A stretch of 64,000 nt of DNA, taken from the NCBI RefSeq assembly GCF_900626135.1, contig NZ_LR130786.1, positions 372,001 to 436,000 on the forward strand. The letters run 5' to 3'. The translations under genes were made by a program, and so were the position numbers. This DNA is from Senegalia massiliensis (lineage in GTDB: Bacteria > Bacillota > Clostridia > Tissierellales > SIT17). Below the pieces are notes generated by a model that was not told the DNA's origin, did not search any database, and saw only the letters and a list, made by a program, of their open reading frames with translations. Shown piece after piece: positions 8,230 to 17,366 of this stretch; positions within the stretch are counted from its first letter, which is position 1, and every line of letters begins with the position of its first letter.

Positions 8230-8259
8230 ATTTTACTATGGATATAGTTGTTACGTCAA
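8230..8259 (-). promoter_or_regulatory. Sigma-70-type promoter of the xdh operon
   Basis: TTGACG (8254-8259), 18-base spacer, TAAAAT (8230-8235) on the minus strand, placing the start point a little upstream of the riboswitch aptamer. Confidence 0.65.
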
Positions 8260-8303
8260 CCTATTCACATACTTTTCTTCATACAGATTAATTTTAGTTC
8301 GTA

Positions 8304-9116
8304 TTATTTTAATGTAATTAGTATTATCTGTGGTATATTAAATAACCTTTGAGGAAATAAACTATTTCCAAGACCTCTACTAACTATTAGATTAGTTTTA
8401 TCTATTTTATATAGTCCAGAATCATATTGTGGTAATATTCCTTGATCTGGAGCTAGTAATCCACCTATTAAAGGTACTCTTATTTGTCCACCATGAGCAT
8501 GTCCTGAAAATACTAAATCAAAATTCTGGGTTGTATAATGCTCAATATAACTTGGTCTATGAGCTAAAAGTATGTTTATATCAGATTTTTCCATATTTAT
8601 ATTTTCTAATTTAGAAATTAATTCTGACTTTCCTTTAGATATAGTCTTATCTCTTACCCCTATAATATTTAACTTATATTCACCCTTTATTAAAATATCA
8701 TTATTATCGTTTAATATATTCACATTTAATTTATTTAATTCTTCATATAAGGATAAAGATTTCTCACTTCTCTCTTCATGATTTCCAGTTATATAATATA
8801 CAGATGCAACACTTGAACATTCCTTTAATAAAGCTACGCCATTTTCTATTCCATCTCTTCTACTATCTATCAAGTCTCCTGTGAAGAATATAATATCTGG
8901 ATTTAAACTCTTTATTTTTTTCATTATTTTATTTTGATTTTTTCCAAATGATTTATTATGCAAATCAGATAAATGTAATATTTTAAGTCCATTAAATATT
9001 CCTAAATCTTTTCTTATATTAACTTTTAACTTAGTAACTTTTATAAAATTATTTTGTGTATATAGAAATACTATTAATAATAAAACAATTATAATTGAAA
9101 TCCATACTTTATTCAT
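8304..9116 (-). CDS. Membrane-anchored metallophosphoesterase (YaeI-like)
   Basis: A 270-residue calcineurin-like phosphoesterase with one N-terminal membrane anchor (residues about 4-22). All metal-ligand blocks are present: LSDLHNKSFG (DxH), GDLIDSR, GNHEE, an AHRP histidine and the final GHAHGGQIRVP. The ending LIGGLLAPDQG is typical of the YaeI/YkuE group, whose members hydrolyse UDP-diacylglucosamine-like or other phosphoesters at the membrane. Substrate cannot be told here. It precedes the xdh operon on the same strand but the latter has its own promoter. Confidence 0.88.
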   Translation of the reverse strand: MNKVWISIIIVLLLIVFLYTQNNFIKVTKLKVNIRKDLGIFNGLKILHLSDLHNKSFGKNQNKIMKKIKSLNPDIIFFTGDLIDSRRDGIENGVALLKECSSVASVYYITGNHEERSEKSLSLYEELNKLNVNILNDNNDILIKGEYKLNIIGVRDKTISKGKSELISKLENINMEKSDINILLAHRPSYIEHYTTQNFDLVFSGHAHGGQIRVPLIGGLLAPDQGILPQYDSGLYKIDKTNLIVSRGLGNSLFPQRLFNIPQIILITLK

Positions 9117-9226
9117 ATCTATTCTCCTAATATTATATTTTATAATTTATAATAGATTCTCATTATATCATTTTTTGGTATTTTCTGATATTATTATAAT
9201 AGAAATATATATAAAGGTGGAGTATT

Positions 9227-9985
9227 ATGAATGATATAAATATAATAACAATGGTAGATAGAGCTATGAATATAATTGAGTATATTTATAATAATACTGA
9301 AGAAGTGGGTGTATCTACTATTTCTAAAGACTTAGATTTACCTAAAGCTACTGTATTTAGAATTTTATCTACACTTGAAAAATGGGATGCAGTAGAAAAA
9401 GTAAATGATGATGGTAAATATATACTAGGCAAATCTCATATTAAATATGGAGAAAAATCAAAAAAACAATTTGATATAGTATCTATTGCAACTCCATATA
9501 TGGAAAAACTTTCTGAAGATATAGGAGAAACTATAAACCTAGGAATGAAATATAAAGATAATGTTTTAATTTTAAAAAGTATTGAAGGAGAGTCTTCTAT
9601 ATTAGTTTCAAAATTAATACCTATAAGTCCTCTACATTGTTCTTCTATTGGTAAATTATTTTTAGCTGAATTTAATGATAAAGAACTTAGGGAATATTTT
9701 AATGCAAATATTTCTAAAAGAACTATTAATACTATAACTAATATACAACAATTTAATTATGAAAAGCAAAATATTATAGATAATTCTGTTGCTCATGATA
9801 ATGAAGAATATGAATATGGATTAACTTGTCTTGCAAGTCCTATAAAAGATAAAAATGAAACTATAAATGCAGGAATTAGTATATCTGGTCCTACTACAAG
9901 ACTACAATATAAAAATTTAGAATTCTTAGAAGAAAAGTTAAAATCTACTACAAAAGCTATATCAACTGAATTAAAGTTAATATAA
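9227..9985 (+). CDS. IclR family transcriptional regulator
   Basis: A 252-residue regulator with an N-terminal winged helix-turn-helix (GVSTISKDLDLPKATVFRIL) and a C-terminal IclR ligand-binding domain (GLTCLASPIKD near residue 200, the usual effector pocket). A GGTGG site precedes the ATG. It is convergent with the aminotransferase, hydroxyacid dehydrogenase and YjiH operon, which makes that operon its most likely target; the palindromes in that operon's promoter are of the GAAAC-N3-GTTTC kind seen for several IclR members. That link is inference. Confidence 0.9.
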   Translation: MNDINIITMVDRAMNIIEYIYNNTEEVGVSTISKDLDLPKATVFRILSTLEKWDAVEKVNDDGKYILGKSHIKYGEKSKKQFDIVSIATPYMEKLSEDIGETINLGMKYKDNVLILKSIEGESSILVSKLIPISPLHCSSIGKLFLAEFNDKELREYFNANISKRTINTITNIQQFNYEKQNIIDNSVAHDNEEYEYGLTCLASPIKDKNETINAGISISGPTTRLQYKNLEFLEEKLKSTTKAISTELKLI

Positions 9986-10020
9986 GATAGACTCAGTTTA
10001 AACTGAGTCTAATCTTATAT
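9981..10020. terminator. Bidirectional terminator between iclR and yjiH
   Basis: Long inverted repeat AGACTCAGTTT / AAACTGAGTCT extended outward by ATAAGAT / ATCTTAT, lying between two convergent genes. T tracts are short, so efficiency is uncertain. Confidence 0.7.
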
Positions 10021-11387
10021 TATAATAATAACTTTGTCATTAATACTATTAATGGTATAGCTATTACAGTTCTTTCTAAAAATACAAACAATAACTCTTT
10101 AAATCCAATTGGAACTTTAGAATTTATTATTATTACTCCAACTTCAGTAAGATATATTATTTGTACAAGTGATAGTATACCTAATATGAATTTAGTTTCA
10201 ATTATTTTAGATGGTGCTAAAATAAGTCCCGGTATAAACATATCTGCAAACCCTACTAGTGTAGCAGGTGATAATTCAAATGCCCCTTCTACACCTAATA
10301 TATCTAAATAGAACCCAAAAGGATATGCAAGTATATTAAATACTGGAGTGAATTCTACTAATATAAGTGATATAGTTCCCCAAGAAAGTATAATTGGTGC
10401 TAGACCAAAAATAACGCTAAAAAACATATCATTCCCTTGTTTAATTACATCTGAAAATGTAGTATCTTTTGCTCTTAATGAAGCTGTTTCTACTGCATAT
10501 GCAAATTTACTTTTGCCTTGAGGAACAGTTTCGTTTATGACTTTTCCAGTTTCTTTATTATAATCTTCTGTTACTCTATTCAATGGTGGTATTCTAGGTA
10601 TTATTGCTGCAAGTATAAATCCTACAACTACTATAGTTAAATAAAAAGGTGTAAACAAATTTTCTATACCTATTATAGTAGCTACTATATAACAAAAAGG
10701 AATTGATACAAGAGAGAAATTAGTCATTATCACTGCCGCTTCTCTTCCAGAATAATAACCTGTATTATATTGTCTTTCCGTTAAAAGTACTGCTGCATTT
10801 GAAGCTCCAAACCAAGATGTCATTAAATCTACTGCAGATCTTCCTGGAACTGTAAATAATGGTTTCACCAAACTTCTTATTAATACACCTGAAAATTCCA
10901 TTATTCCAAAGTCAGTTATAAGTGGCATAGTATATGATATTACTAAAAGTACAGACACCAATGACATAGTCAGGTCTAACATAGTCCCACCAGTACTACC
11001 TGAAATAATTGCTTCAGGACCTAATTGGAAAAACACCATTACAATAACTATTGCTCCTATTATTCTACTCACTAAATATAATGGAGTAGCAACTAATACT
11101 TTATTTAACCATTTATTTTCCTGTATAAAGTTTGGTTTGAAAAAATAATTTATTGTGGTCAATATAGCATTTATTACTACAAATATCAACATAATATATT
11201 TAGTATACTCATGAATATAACCTTTAACAAAATCTATTCCAATGCCTACTGGAATGTTAAAACTATTACCATATTTAATTGGGAATAAAAATAGTAAAGC
11301 ACCAATAAGTGAAAATATTGCAAATTTTACTACGTCAGTTGTTCTTACATTACTTTTTTCTATTTTACCAATATCACTATCACTCAT
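10020..11387 (-). CDS. YjiH family transporter with nucleoside-recognition (Gate) domain
   Basis: A 455-residue polytopic membrane protein with about ten to eleven hydrophobic segments. It resembles the YjiH/nucleoside-recognition (Gate) family: VPGRSAVDLMTSWFGASNAA in the middle and a C-terminal Gate half (GLAPIILSWGTISLILVEF). Substrates of this family are mostly unproven. It is the last gene of an operon with a 2-hydroxyacid dehydrogenase and an aminotransferase, so uptake of the amino acid or export of the hydroxy acid they handle is a reasonable guess. Confidence 0.78.
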   Translation of the reverse strand: MSDSDIGKIEKSNVRTTDVVKFAIFSLIGALLFLFPIKYGNSFNIPVGIGIDFVKGYIHEYTKYIMLIFVVINAILTTINYFFKPNFIQENKWLNKVLVATPLYLVSRIIGAIVIVMVFFQLGPEAIISGSTGGTMLDLTMSLVSVLLVISYTMPLITDFGIMEFSGVLIRSLVKPLFTVPGRSAVDLMTSWFGASNAAVLLTERQYNTGYYSGREAAVIMTNFSLVSIPFCYIVATIIGIENLFTPFYLTIVVVGFILAAIIPRIPPLNRVTEDYNKETGKVINETVPQGKSKFAYAVETASLRAKDTTFSDVIKQGNDMFFSVIFGLAPIILSWGTISLILVEFTPVFNILAYPFGFYLDILGVEGAFELSPATLVGFADMFIPGLILAPSKIIETKFILGILSLVQIIYLTEVGVIIINSKVPIGFKELLFVFLERTVIAIPLIVLMTKLLL

Positions 11388-11412
11388 AAAATCACCCTTT
11401 TTTATTTTTTAT

Positions 11413-12417
11413 CTATTGAATATTGTCAAGAACTTTAGGATTTATTACATTCATGGGTCTTTCTCCTCTTAATATTTGTCCTACAATTTTAGCTGTAGTT
11501 TTAATTTGTTGATCTGCTGCTTCCTCAGAAAGGTAAGCAGAATGAGCAGTTACTATTGTATTTTTTAAGTTTATTATTTTCTTTTCCAATTCCCCTGGTG
11601 GTTCAACTTCTAATACATCTAAACCTGCACCTAAAATCTCTCCATTTTTTAAAGAGTTATATAAATCTTCTGAATTAATTAACGCTCCTCTTGCAGTATT
11701 TATTATATATGCTGTATTTTTCATCTTTTTAATGTTTTCTTTTCTTATAAAATATTTTGTAGAATCTACTAATGGAGCATGTAATGATAAATAATCAGAT
11801 TCTTTTAATAAAGTATCTGTTTCAACTTTTTCTACATTAAATTCATTCATATCCTCTTTTGTTACAAATGGATCTGAAGAAATAATTCTAACTCCAAAAC
11901 CACTTAATTTTTTTGCTACTGCTTGTGGTATTTTGCCAAATCCATATAATCCTACTGTACTATTTTCAAATCTTTTAATTTTACCTAATATCTCTAGATC
12001 CCAGTTTCCTTCTTTTACATATGGAATCATTTTATATGTTTTCTTATAAAGGCTTAGAATTAACATTATGGTATGTGTTGCAACTTCTTCTGTACAATAT
12101 CCTGAAACATTTGTAACAATAACATTATTTCTAGTTGCTGCATCAACATTTGCAGCATTATATCCTGTACTTGCAGCACAATAAGCACGTAATTTCAATT
12201 TTTCATAAATTTCATCATCCATTTTTTGATCCCAAGAAATTAAAACATCTATATCTTTACATTTTTCAATTAATTCATTTTTTGGTATTACATTTACAGA
12301 CAAAAATTCATAATCAACATTTTCGTATTCTTTTTTTATATATTTGTCCATATTCCTTATATCTTTAGGATTCATACCAGGAACACCAAGAAATACTACT
12401 TTTTTTGTATTGAACAT
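11413..12417 (-). CDS. D-isomer-specific 2-hydroxyacid dehydrogenase
   Basis: A 334-residue NAD(P)-dependent dehydrogenase of the D-2-hydroxyacid family. The Rossmann motif reads GLYGFGKIPQAVAKKL near residue 155; the catalytic arginine is in INTARGALI, the glutamate in LDVLEVEPP and the histidine in THSAYLSEEA. It would reduce a 2-oxo acid to a D-2-hydroxy acid or the reverse. Its neighbour aminotransferase supplies or removes the oxo acid, so the pair can interconvert an amino acid and a hydroxy acid. AAAGGAGAG precedes the ATG. Confidence 0.88.
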   Translation of the reverse strand: MFNTKKVVFLGVPGMNPKDIRNMDKYIKKEYENVDYEFLSVNVIPKNELIEKCKDIDVLISWDQKMDDEIYEKLKLRAYCAASTGYNAANVDAATRNNVIVTNVSGYCTEEVATHTIMLILSLYKKTYKMIPYVKEGNWDLEILGKIKRFENSTVGLYGFGKIPQAVAKKLSGFGVRIISSDPFVTKEDMNEFNVEKVETDTLLKESDYLSLHAPLVDSTKYFIRKENIKKMKNTAYIINTARGALINSEDLYNSLKNGEILGAGLDVLEVEPPGELEKKIINLKNTIVTAHSAYLSEEAADQQIKTTAKIVGQILRGERPMNVINPKVLDNIQ

Positions 12418-12429
12418 TTTATCTCTCCT

Positions 12430-13593
12430 TTAATTTTGAAATAATTTCATTTTTTCTATCCTATCAAATGCTTCTTTAAGCTTTTCTATTCCTACAGTGC
12501 AGGCTATTCTAACATAACCTTCACCTGCTTCACCAAAAGCTATTCCAGGCAATACTAATACATGAGCTTCTTTTAAAATTCGATCACTAACTTCAGTAGA
12601 AGATAATCCAGTTTCTTTAATATTTACAAATAAATAAAATGTACCTTTTGGTGATAATACACTCATATTTGGTATTTTATTTATTCTTTCATATGCATAA
12701 AAAATTCTATCTCGATATTCCTTTATCATAGGAGGTTGTATTTTTTCTCTATTTCTCAGAGCATATATTGCACCTCTTTGTGATATAGATGGAGCAGTAA
12801 ATACTACATTTTCATTTATTTGTTGAATAGTTTTTATTATATAATCTGGAGCTAGTACATGTCCTATCCTCCAACCTGTCATTGTATAATCTTTAGAAAA
12901 GCTATTTATAGTTATTATTCTTTCTTTCATATCATCAATAGTAACCATTGGTATAAATGGATTCTGGTATGAATATGCTCCATATATTTCATCGGAAATT
13001 ATAACTAAATCATATTTTTTAGCTATATATGCTATATTTTCAAGTGTACTTCTAGTAAAACAAGTTCCTGTTGGATTATTAGGTGTATTTATAATCAAAG
13101 CCTTAGTTCTTTCTGTTATTAAAGATTCTAATCTTTCAATATTTATTTGAAAATCTTCTTCTTCTAAAGTATCTAAGAATACAGGAACTCCTCTTGCAAG
13201 TTCAACTTGCTGTGGATAAGGTGTAAAAAAAGGCGAGTGTATAATTACTTCGTCTCCATCATCTATTATTGCTTCCAGTACAAGATACATTGCTAGACAT
13301 CCACTAGCTACTACCATTATTTCTTCATCTTTAAAATCAATATGATAATCTTTTTTATACGTTTTTATTATCTCTTTTCTCAGCTCAGGATCACCTCTAA
13401 AATCAGTATATTTAGTGTGACCTGCTTTAGCATCTTTCATTGAATTATTAATAATTAAGTCATCTGTTACAAGATCAGGATCTCCCAAACTTAAATTAAT
13501 TACATCATCAAAACTTGCTGCTAAAACATCCGACTGACCCATAGGAGTAGTTATATCTTTCCAATATCTTTTTGCAATAAACTTATGCTTCAT
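12430..13593 (-). CDS. PLP-dependent aminotransferase, class I/II
   Basis: A 387-residue fold-type I aminotransferase of the aspartate aminotransferase family. The PLP-Schiff-base lysine is in SFSKDYTMTGWRIG near residue 232, NNPTGT near 170 and the DEIYG aspartate near 205 bind the cofactor, and GYVRIAC holds the C-terminal arginine that grips the substrate carboxylate. First gene of the operon; it makes a 2-oxo acid that the next gene's dehydrogenase can reduce. Substrate side chain cannot be read from the sequence. Confidence 0.88.
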   Translation of the reverse strand: MKHKFIAKRYWKDITTPMGQSDVLAASFDDVINLSLGDPDLVTDDLIINNSMKDAKAGHTKYTDFRGDPELRKEIIKTYKKDYHIDFKDEEIMVVASGCLAMYLVLEAIIDDGDEVIIHSPFFTPYPQQVELARGVPVFLDTLEEEDFQINIERLESLITERTKALIINTPNNPTGTCFTRSTLENIAYIAKKYDLVIISDEIYGAYSYQNPFIPMVTIDDMKERIITINSFSKDYTMTGWRIGHVLAPDYIIKTIQQINENVVFTAPSISQRGAIYALRNREKIQPPMIKEYRDRIFYAYERINKIPNMSVLSPKGTFYLFVNIKETGLSSTEVSDRILKEAHVLVLPGIAFGEAGEGYVRIACTVGIEKLKEAFDRIEKMKLFQN

Positions 13594-13628
13594 CTTATCA
13601 CCCTTACCTCTCTTAGTAATTTAGTTTA

Positions 13629-13693
13629 GAAAACGATTTCATTGATTCAGAAACGACGTTTCAATATAAGGTTAAAAAAAGAAACGTTGTTTC
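13629..13693. promoter_or_regulatory. Three phased GAAAC-type operator palindromes
   Basis: GAAACGttGTTTC (13681-13693), the exact palindrome GAAACGaCGTTTC (13650-13662) and a weaker GAAAACGATTTC (13629-13640). Centres are about 31 and 22 bases apart, close to whole helical turns, and all lie at or downstream of the predicted start point, as expected for a repressor. The bound protein is unknown; the convergent IclR regulator is a candidate. Confidence 0.7.
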
Positions 13694-13699
13694 AAATAC

Positions 13700-13728
13700 A
13701 TTTTATAACAACATTTTTTTCTTGTCAA
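13700..13728 (-). promoter_or_regulatory. Sigma-70-type promoter of the aminotransferase operon
   Basis: TTGACA (13723-13728), 17-base spacer, TAAAAT (13700-13705) on the minus strand, immediately upstream of the first GAAAC palindrome. Confidence 0.75.
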
Positions 13729-13763
13729 CTGAATTTTTGGAAAATTTACAATATAAAATTAAA

Positions 13764-14633
13764 TCAATTCTCATAATAGGGCTCAAAATGAGCTATTATT
13801 TGAATATCTTCATCAATATTTTCTTTCATATCTTTTTCTATCTTATGAATTAAATCATGTGAAGTTTTTATAGTCATTTCTGGAGGAAGCAACATATGTA
13901 AATCTAAAAAAACTTTTTTCCCTGTACTTCTACTACGTATTTTATGAACACCTTTTATATCTCTATATTTTTCTAAAATTTCTTTTATTTTTTCAGTATC
14001 AAGAGCTTTTTTATCTACTAATATTCTACTGCTAGATATAAATATTTCAATAGCAGCTTTAATTATAAAGCCTGCAACAATAAAGGATACAATCGGGTCT
14101 ATTATATTAGGCAATCTCAAATTTATTAGTATTAATGTAAGAAGTACTCCAATAGAAACAAATATATCACTTCTTGTATGATATGAATCTGAAATCAATA
14201 TTGAACTATTTAACTTTTTACCTTTCTTATATTCAAGAGTTGAAACTACAATATTTACTATAAGAGTTAATATTATAGCTAATATGCTATATAGACTTAT
14301 ATTTAATTTTGTAGGATTAAATAATTTGTTAAATGAATCCATAACTATATTACCAGATATAAAAAACAACATACCTGATATAACTAAAGAAGAAATTAGC
14401 TCAAACTTTTCATGTCCATAAGGATGATCTTTATCTGTAGGTTTTGATGCAAGTTTCACTCCTATTAATCCTGCTATATTTGAAGACCCATCTGCAAAAG
14501 AATGAAAACCATCTGCTATAAGACTTGCACTCATCACTATATTTCCTACAATTATTTTAATTATTGCAACTAAAAAGTTAGCAAATAATATTATCCAAAG
14601 TGTTTTACTAACTTCTTTATAATTATTATCCAT
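13764..14633 (-). CDS. Cation diffusion facilitator family transporter
   Basis: A 289-residue CDF exporter, probably for Zn(II), Mn(II) or Fe(II). Six membrane segments are followed by a cytoplasmic domain. Metal-site residues are in ADGFHSFAD (HxxxD of TM2) and SDSYHTRSD (HxxxD of TM5). The C-terminal regulatory domain (VHKIRSRSTGKKVFLDLHML) is present. Length is normal. It stands alone, upstream of and on the same strand as the aminotransferase operon, which has its own promoter. Confidence 0.92.
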   Translation of the reverse strand: MDNNYKEVSKTLWIILFANFLVAIIKIIVGNIVMSASLIADGFHSFADGSSNIAGLIGVKLASKPTDKDHPYGHEKFELISSLVISGMLFFISGNIVMDSFNKLFNPTKLNISLYSILAIILTLIVNIVVSTLEYKKGKKLNSSILISDSYHTRSDIFVSIGVLLTLILINLRLPNIIDPIVSFIVAGFIIKAAIEIFISSSRILVDKKALDTEKIKEILEKYRDIKGVHKIRSRSTGKKVFLDLHMLLPPEMTIKTSHDLIHKIEKDMKENIDEDIQIIAHFEPYYEN

Positions 14634-14723
14634 TTTACAACCTCCTAAATTCTATATACCCAGCATACAATATTAAATTCTATTATATATTATGAAAATT
14701 TATTATTTAAGTTACTTTACACA

Positions 14724-14760
14724 AAAAAGTTAGAATTACAAATTGTAATTCTAACTTTTT
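14724..14760 (-). terminator. Terminator downstream of the YbjQ gene
   Basis: A 17-bp stem AAAAGTTAGAATTACA / TGTAATTCTAACTTTT with a three-base loop, 16 bases past the YbjQ stop. Confidence 0.85.
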
Positions 14761-14776
14761 ATCATTTAATATTAAT

Positions 14777-15097
14777 CTATTCTACAATAACTGCTGTTCC
14801 AGATGCAGTAACCATTAACATATTACCACTTTGTCCTAAAACTTCATAATCTATGTCTACACCTACTACTGCATTTGCTCCTAATTGTTTTGCCCTCTTT
14901 TCCATTTCTAATATTGCTTCTTCTCTTGCTCTAATCATTTCACCTTCATATGACTTTGAACGTCCTCCAAAGAAATTCGTAAGACCTGCTGCAAAATCTT
15001 TTATAAAATCCATTCCAGAAATAACTTCACCAAATACTATTTCTTTATATTCAATAATCTTCTTACCTTCAATCGTTGGTGTTGTAGTAGAAATCAT
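14777..15097 (-). CDS. YbjQ/UPF0145 family protein
   Basis: A 106-residue YbjQ family (PF01906, once called putative heavy-metal-binding) protein. The family signature is clear: a start like [14 protein letters not shown], the conserved [13 protein letters not shown], the helix [20 protein letters not shown] with GVDIDYE, and a final strand VTASGTAV. Members form pentameric rings; their function is unknown. It follows the two-component response regulator gene but is separated by about 90 bases without a visible terminator. Confidence 0.9.
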   Translation of the reverse strand: MISTTTPTIEGKKIIEYKEIVFGEVISGMDFIKDFAAGLTNFFGGRSKSYEGEMIRAREEAILEMEKRAKQLGANAVVGVDIDYEVLGQSGNMLMVTASGTAVIVE

Positions 15098-15188
15098 TAA
15101 GTCACTCTCCCTTTATTTTTATTTGTTATATATTTACTTCTATATAATTATATATTTTCCTCCTTATTTATATGTTTTTTAATTATAA

Positions 15189-15878
15189 TTAATTTGTTTT
15201 CCATCTATATCCATATCCCCAAACTGTTTCAATATATTTTGGCTCAGATGGATTTTCTTCTATTTTTTTTCTTAGCCTTCTTATATTTACATCTACTGCT
15301 TTATAATATCCAAAATAATTTTTTCCCCACACACTATCTATTATATCATTTCTGCTAAGTGCTTTATTGGGTTTCATCAGAAATAAATATATTAAATCAT
15401 ATTCAATAGGAGTTAACTCTATAATTTTACCATTTTTATATAATTGTCTGCCTTTTAAATCTATTTTAAATGGCCCTTGTATAAAATAATCTGATTTATT
15501 TTTCTTTAACAGTTCTACTCTTCTATATAGTGCATCTACACGAGCAACTAATTCACTAGGACTAAAAGGCTTAGTTACATAATCATCAGCACCAATAGAT
15601 AGACCAGTTATTTTATCTATTTCTTGAGTTCTTGCAGTTAACATAATAATTCCAACTTGCTTATTATTTTTTCTTAATTGTTTACAAACTGAAAATCCAT
15701 CAATTCCAGGTAACATTACATCTAAAATAGCAACATCAATTTCACTTTCATATAATGCTTTTCTTAGAGCTTCTTCTCCATCAATAGCTTCTATTACTTC
15801 ATATCCTGCTCTTTTAAGATTAATTTTTATAAATTTTCTTATGCTTTCTTCATCTTCTAGTACTAATATTTTTGCCAA
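15189..15878 (-). CDS. OmpR/PhoB family response regulator
   Basis: A 229-residue two-component response regulator. The receiver has acidic DEE near residue 9, phospho-acceptor D53 (AILDVMLPG) and K103 (VTKPFSP); the C-terminal winged helix runs through VDVNIRRLRKKIEENP. It starts at TTG with AAGGAG upstream. It is the last gene of the operon with the kinase and a lipoprotein and is separated from the lipoprotein gene by about 40 bases. Likely regulates cell-envelope genes, given the deacetylase at the head of the operon. Confidence 0.92.
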   Translation of the reverse strand: MAKILVLEDEESIRKFIKINLKRAGYEVIEAIDGEEALRKALYESEIDVAILDVMLPGIDGFSVCKQLRKNNKQVGIIMLTARTQEIDKITGLSIGADDYVTKPFSPSELVARVDALYRRVELLKKNKSDYFIQGPFKIDLKGRQLYKNGKIIELTPIEYDLIYLFLMKPNKALSRNDIIDSVWGKNYFGYYKAVDVNIRRLRKKIEENPSEPKYIETVWGYGYRWKTN

Positions 15879-15920
15879 TTACCTTGCAACTCCTTAGTAA
15901 TTATAATGTTATAAATATAT

Positions 15921-17366
15921 TTATTTAAGCTCTTCTTTTATTTTATCATTCCATAAATCCACATAATTATTAGTAGACCATTCTGCCATTATAACCTCTT
16001 CTTGATTTCGCTTTTCAATAATTTTTATAGGTTTGGAAGATAATAAATTATTTTCAATATAAAAAATATATATTTCATCTTCTGTAATTATTATAGCTAA
16101 ATCCTTATTAGGTGAGGTGTATGCATCTATTGCTTGAGGTACTCTTGACTTAATATAATTCCAAGATAATAGTAAATCATTATATTTTATTAATTCATCA
16201 GTAGGTAAAATATTTATATTAAAATCCTTATAATTTTCTTTACCTTCCATCATGTAAAATAAACGCCCTTTCAAAATCCAGTATCCATTTCTTCTAGTCA
16301 TAGTAAAACTTTGTTCATTAATGTTAACTTGTTTATCTTTTAATTCTTCTTGTCCCTTTGATATTAAAAAAGACTTTGCAGAATTATAATATGCTTCTTT
16401 CCCATTTTCAATATATATATCCTTTAGTAATACTCCTTGTGAAGAATTAATATTGTCTAAAGGTAACACCCTAAATCTAGGAGCAGAATTATCTTCACTA
16501 TTTGCTTTGGTATATTCTGTTATAACATAGTCATCACTTACAAATTGAATCACTTTTTTCTCTTTTTCTAAATCCTTACGTTCTTTAATATCTACTGATT
16601 TGTTAATATTGTCTTCTACTGGACTTATTGATAAAGTATCTACAGAAGAAGTACTATTAATTTTCATATTCCAAAATCCATTTTTTCTTGGGATAAATAA
16701 ATTATTTAATTCTAATATTGGATTTATTTTTTTATTTTCTGATGATATCCATAGTGTTCTATACCCATATTTAACATCAGAACTTTTTGGATCATGTGAC
16801 CTTAGTCCTAATAAAACTCCTGAATCTAAGTTATTATCTAAATCATTTTCTTCCTTTATATATCCTGCATCTTGATTATCTTCTGAATTTATATCTATAT
16901 TATTTGATACTTTTTTTAACTGTAAAAACATTCCATTATAATACATAAAAATATTTTTATTATCTTTATATATAATATCAAAGAAATAATTATTGCCTGA
17001 TGTAACTATTAAAACATTTATATTTTCAGAATCAATATTTAAAACATTCATATCAATTTTATAATTATACAATAAATACTCATTGGTATTTACATTTTTT
17101 GATTTATATTCTGGATCTTTAATTAATTTTTTATTTATATATATATAGTCATCACTAAAAACAACTTTCTTATTTGATATATTTGATTGATTATTTTTTA
17201 AACCACCATCTTTTACATATGTCTTTTCTTTTATTTCCCATGTACCTTGTATAGCTATGTTTGGATTCTTTGGTGAAACAATGTTATCTCCATCATCTAA
17301 TTCAATATTACAACCTTGTAAAATCAATATAAAAAATAATATTATTAATAACTTAAGTTTATTCAT
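15921..17366 (-). CDS. Predicted lipoprotein of a two-component operon, unknown function
   Basis: A 481-residue secreted lipoprotein: a hydrophobic N-terminus ending in the lipobox LQGC with C19. No known domain recognised. Two short stretches look like internal repeats: RKNGFWNMKI near residue 230 and RRNGYWILKGRLFYM near 355, each following a segment that describes a YGYRTLWI or QSFTM strand, which suggests two related beta-rich modules. It overlaps the kinase gene by eight bases and is followed by the response regulator. The placement between kinase and regulator suggests an external sensor or modulator of the kinase; this is inference. Confidence 0.75.
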   Translation of the reverse strand: MNKLKLLIILFFILILQGCNIELDDGDNIVSPKNPNIAIQGTWEIKEKTYVKDGGLKNNQSNISNKKVVFSDDYIYINKKLIKDPEYKSKNVNTNEYLLYNYKIDMNVLNIDSENINVLIVTSGNNYFFDIIYKDNKNIFMYYNGMFLQLKKVSNNIDINSEDNQDAGYIKEENDLDNNLDSGVLLGLRSHDPKSSDVKYGYRTLWISSENKKINPILELNNLFIPRKNGFWNMKINSTSSVDTLSISPVEDNINKSVDIKERKDLEKEKKVIQFVSDDYVITEYTKANSEDNSAPRFRVLPLDNINSSQGVLLKDIYIENGKEAYYNSAKSFLISKGQEELKDKQVNINEQSFTMTRRNGYWILKGRLFYMMEGKENYKDFNINILPTDELIKYNDLLLSWNYIKSRVPQAIDAYTSPNKDLAIIITEDEIYIFYIENNLLSSKPIKIIEKRNQEEVIMAEWSTNNYVDLWNDKIKEELK

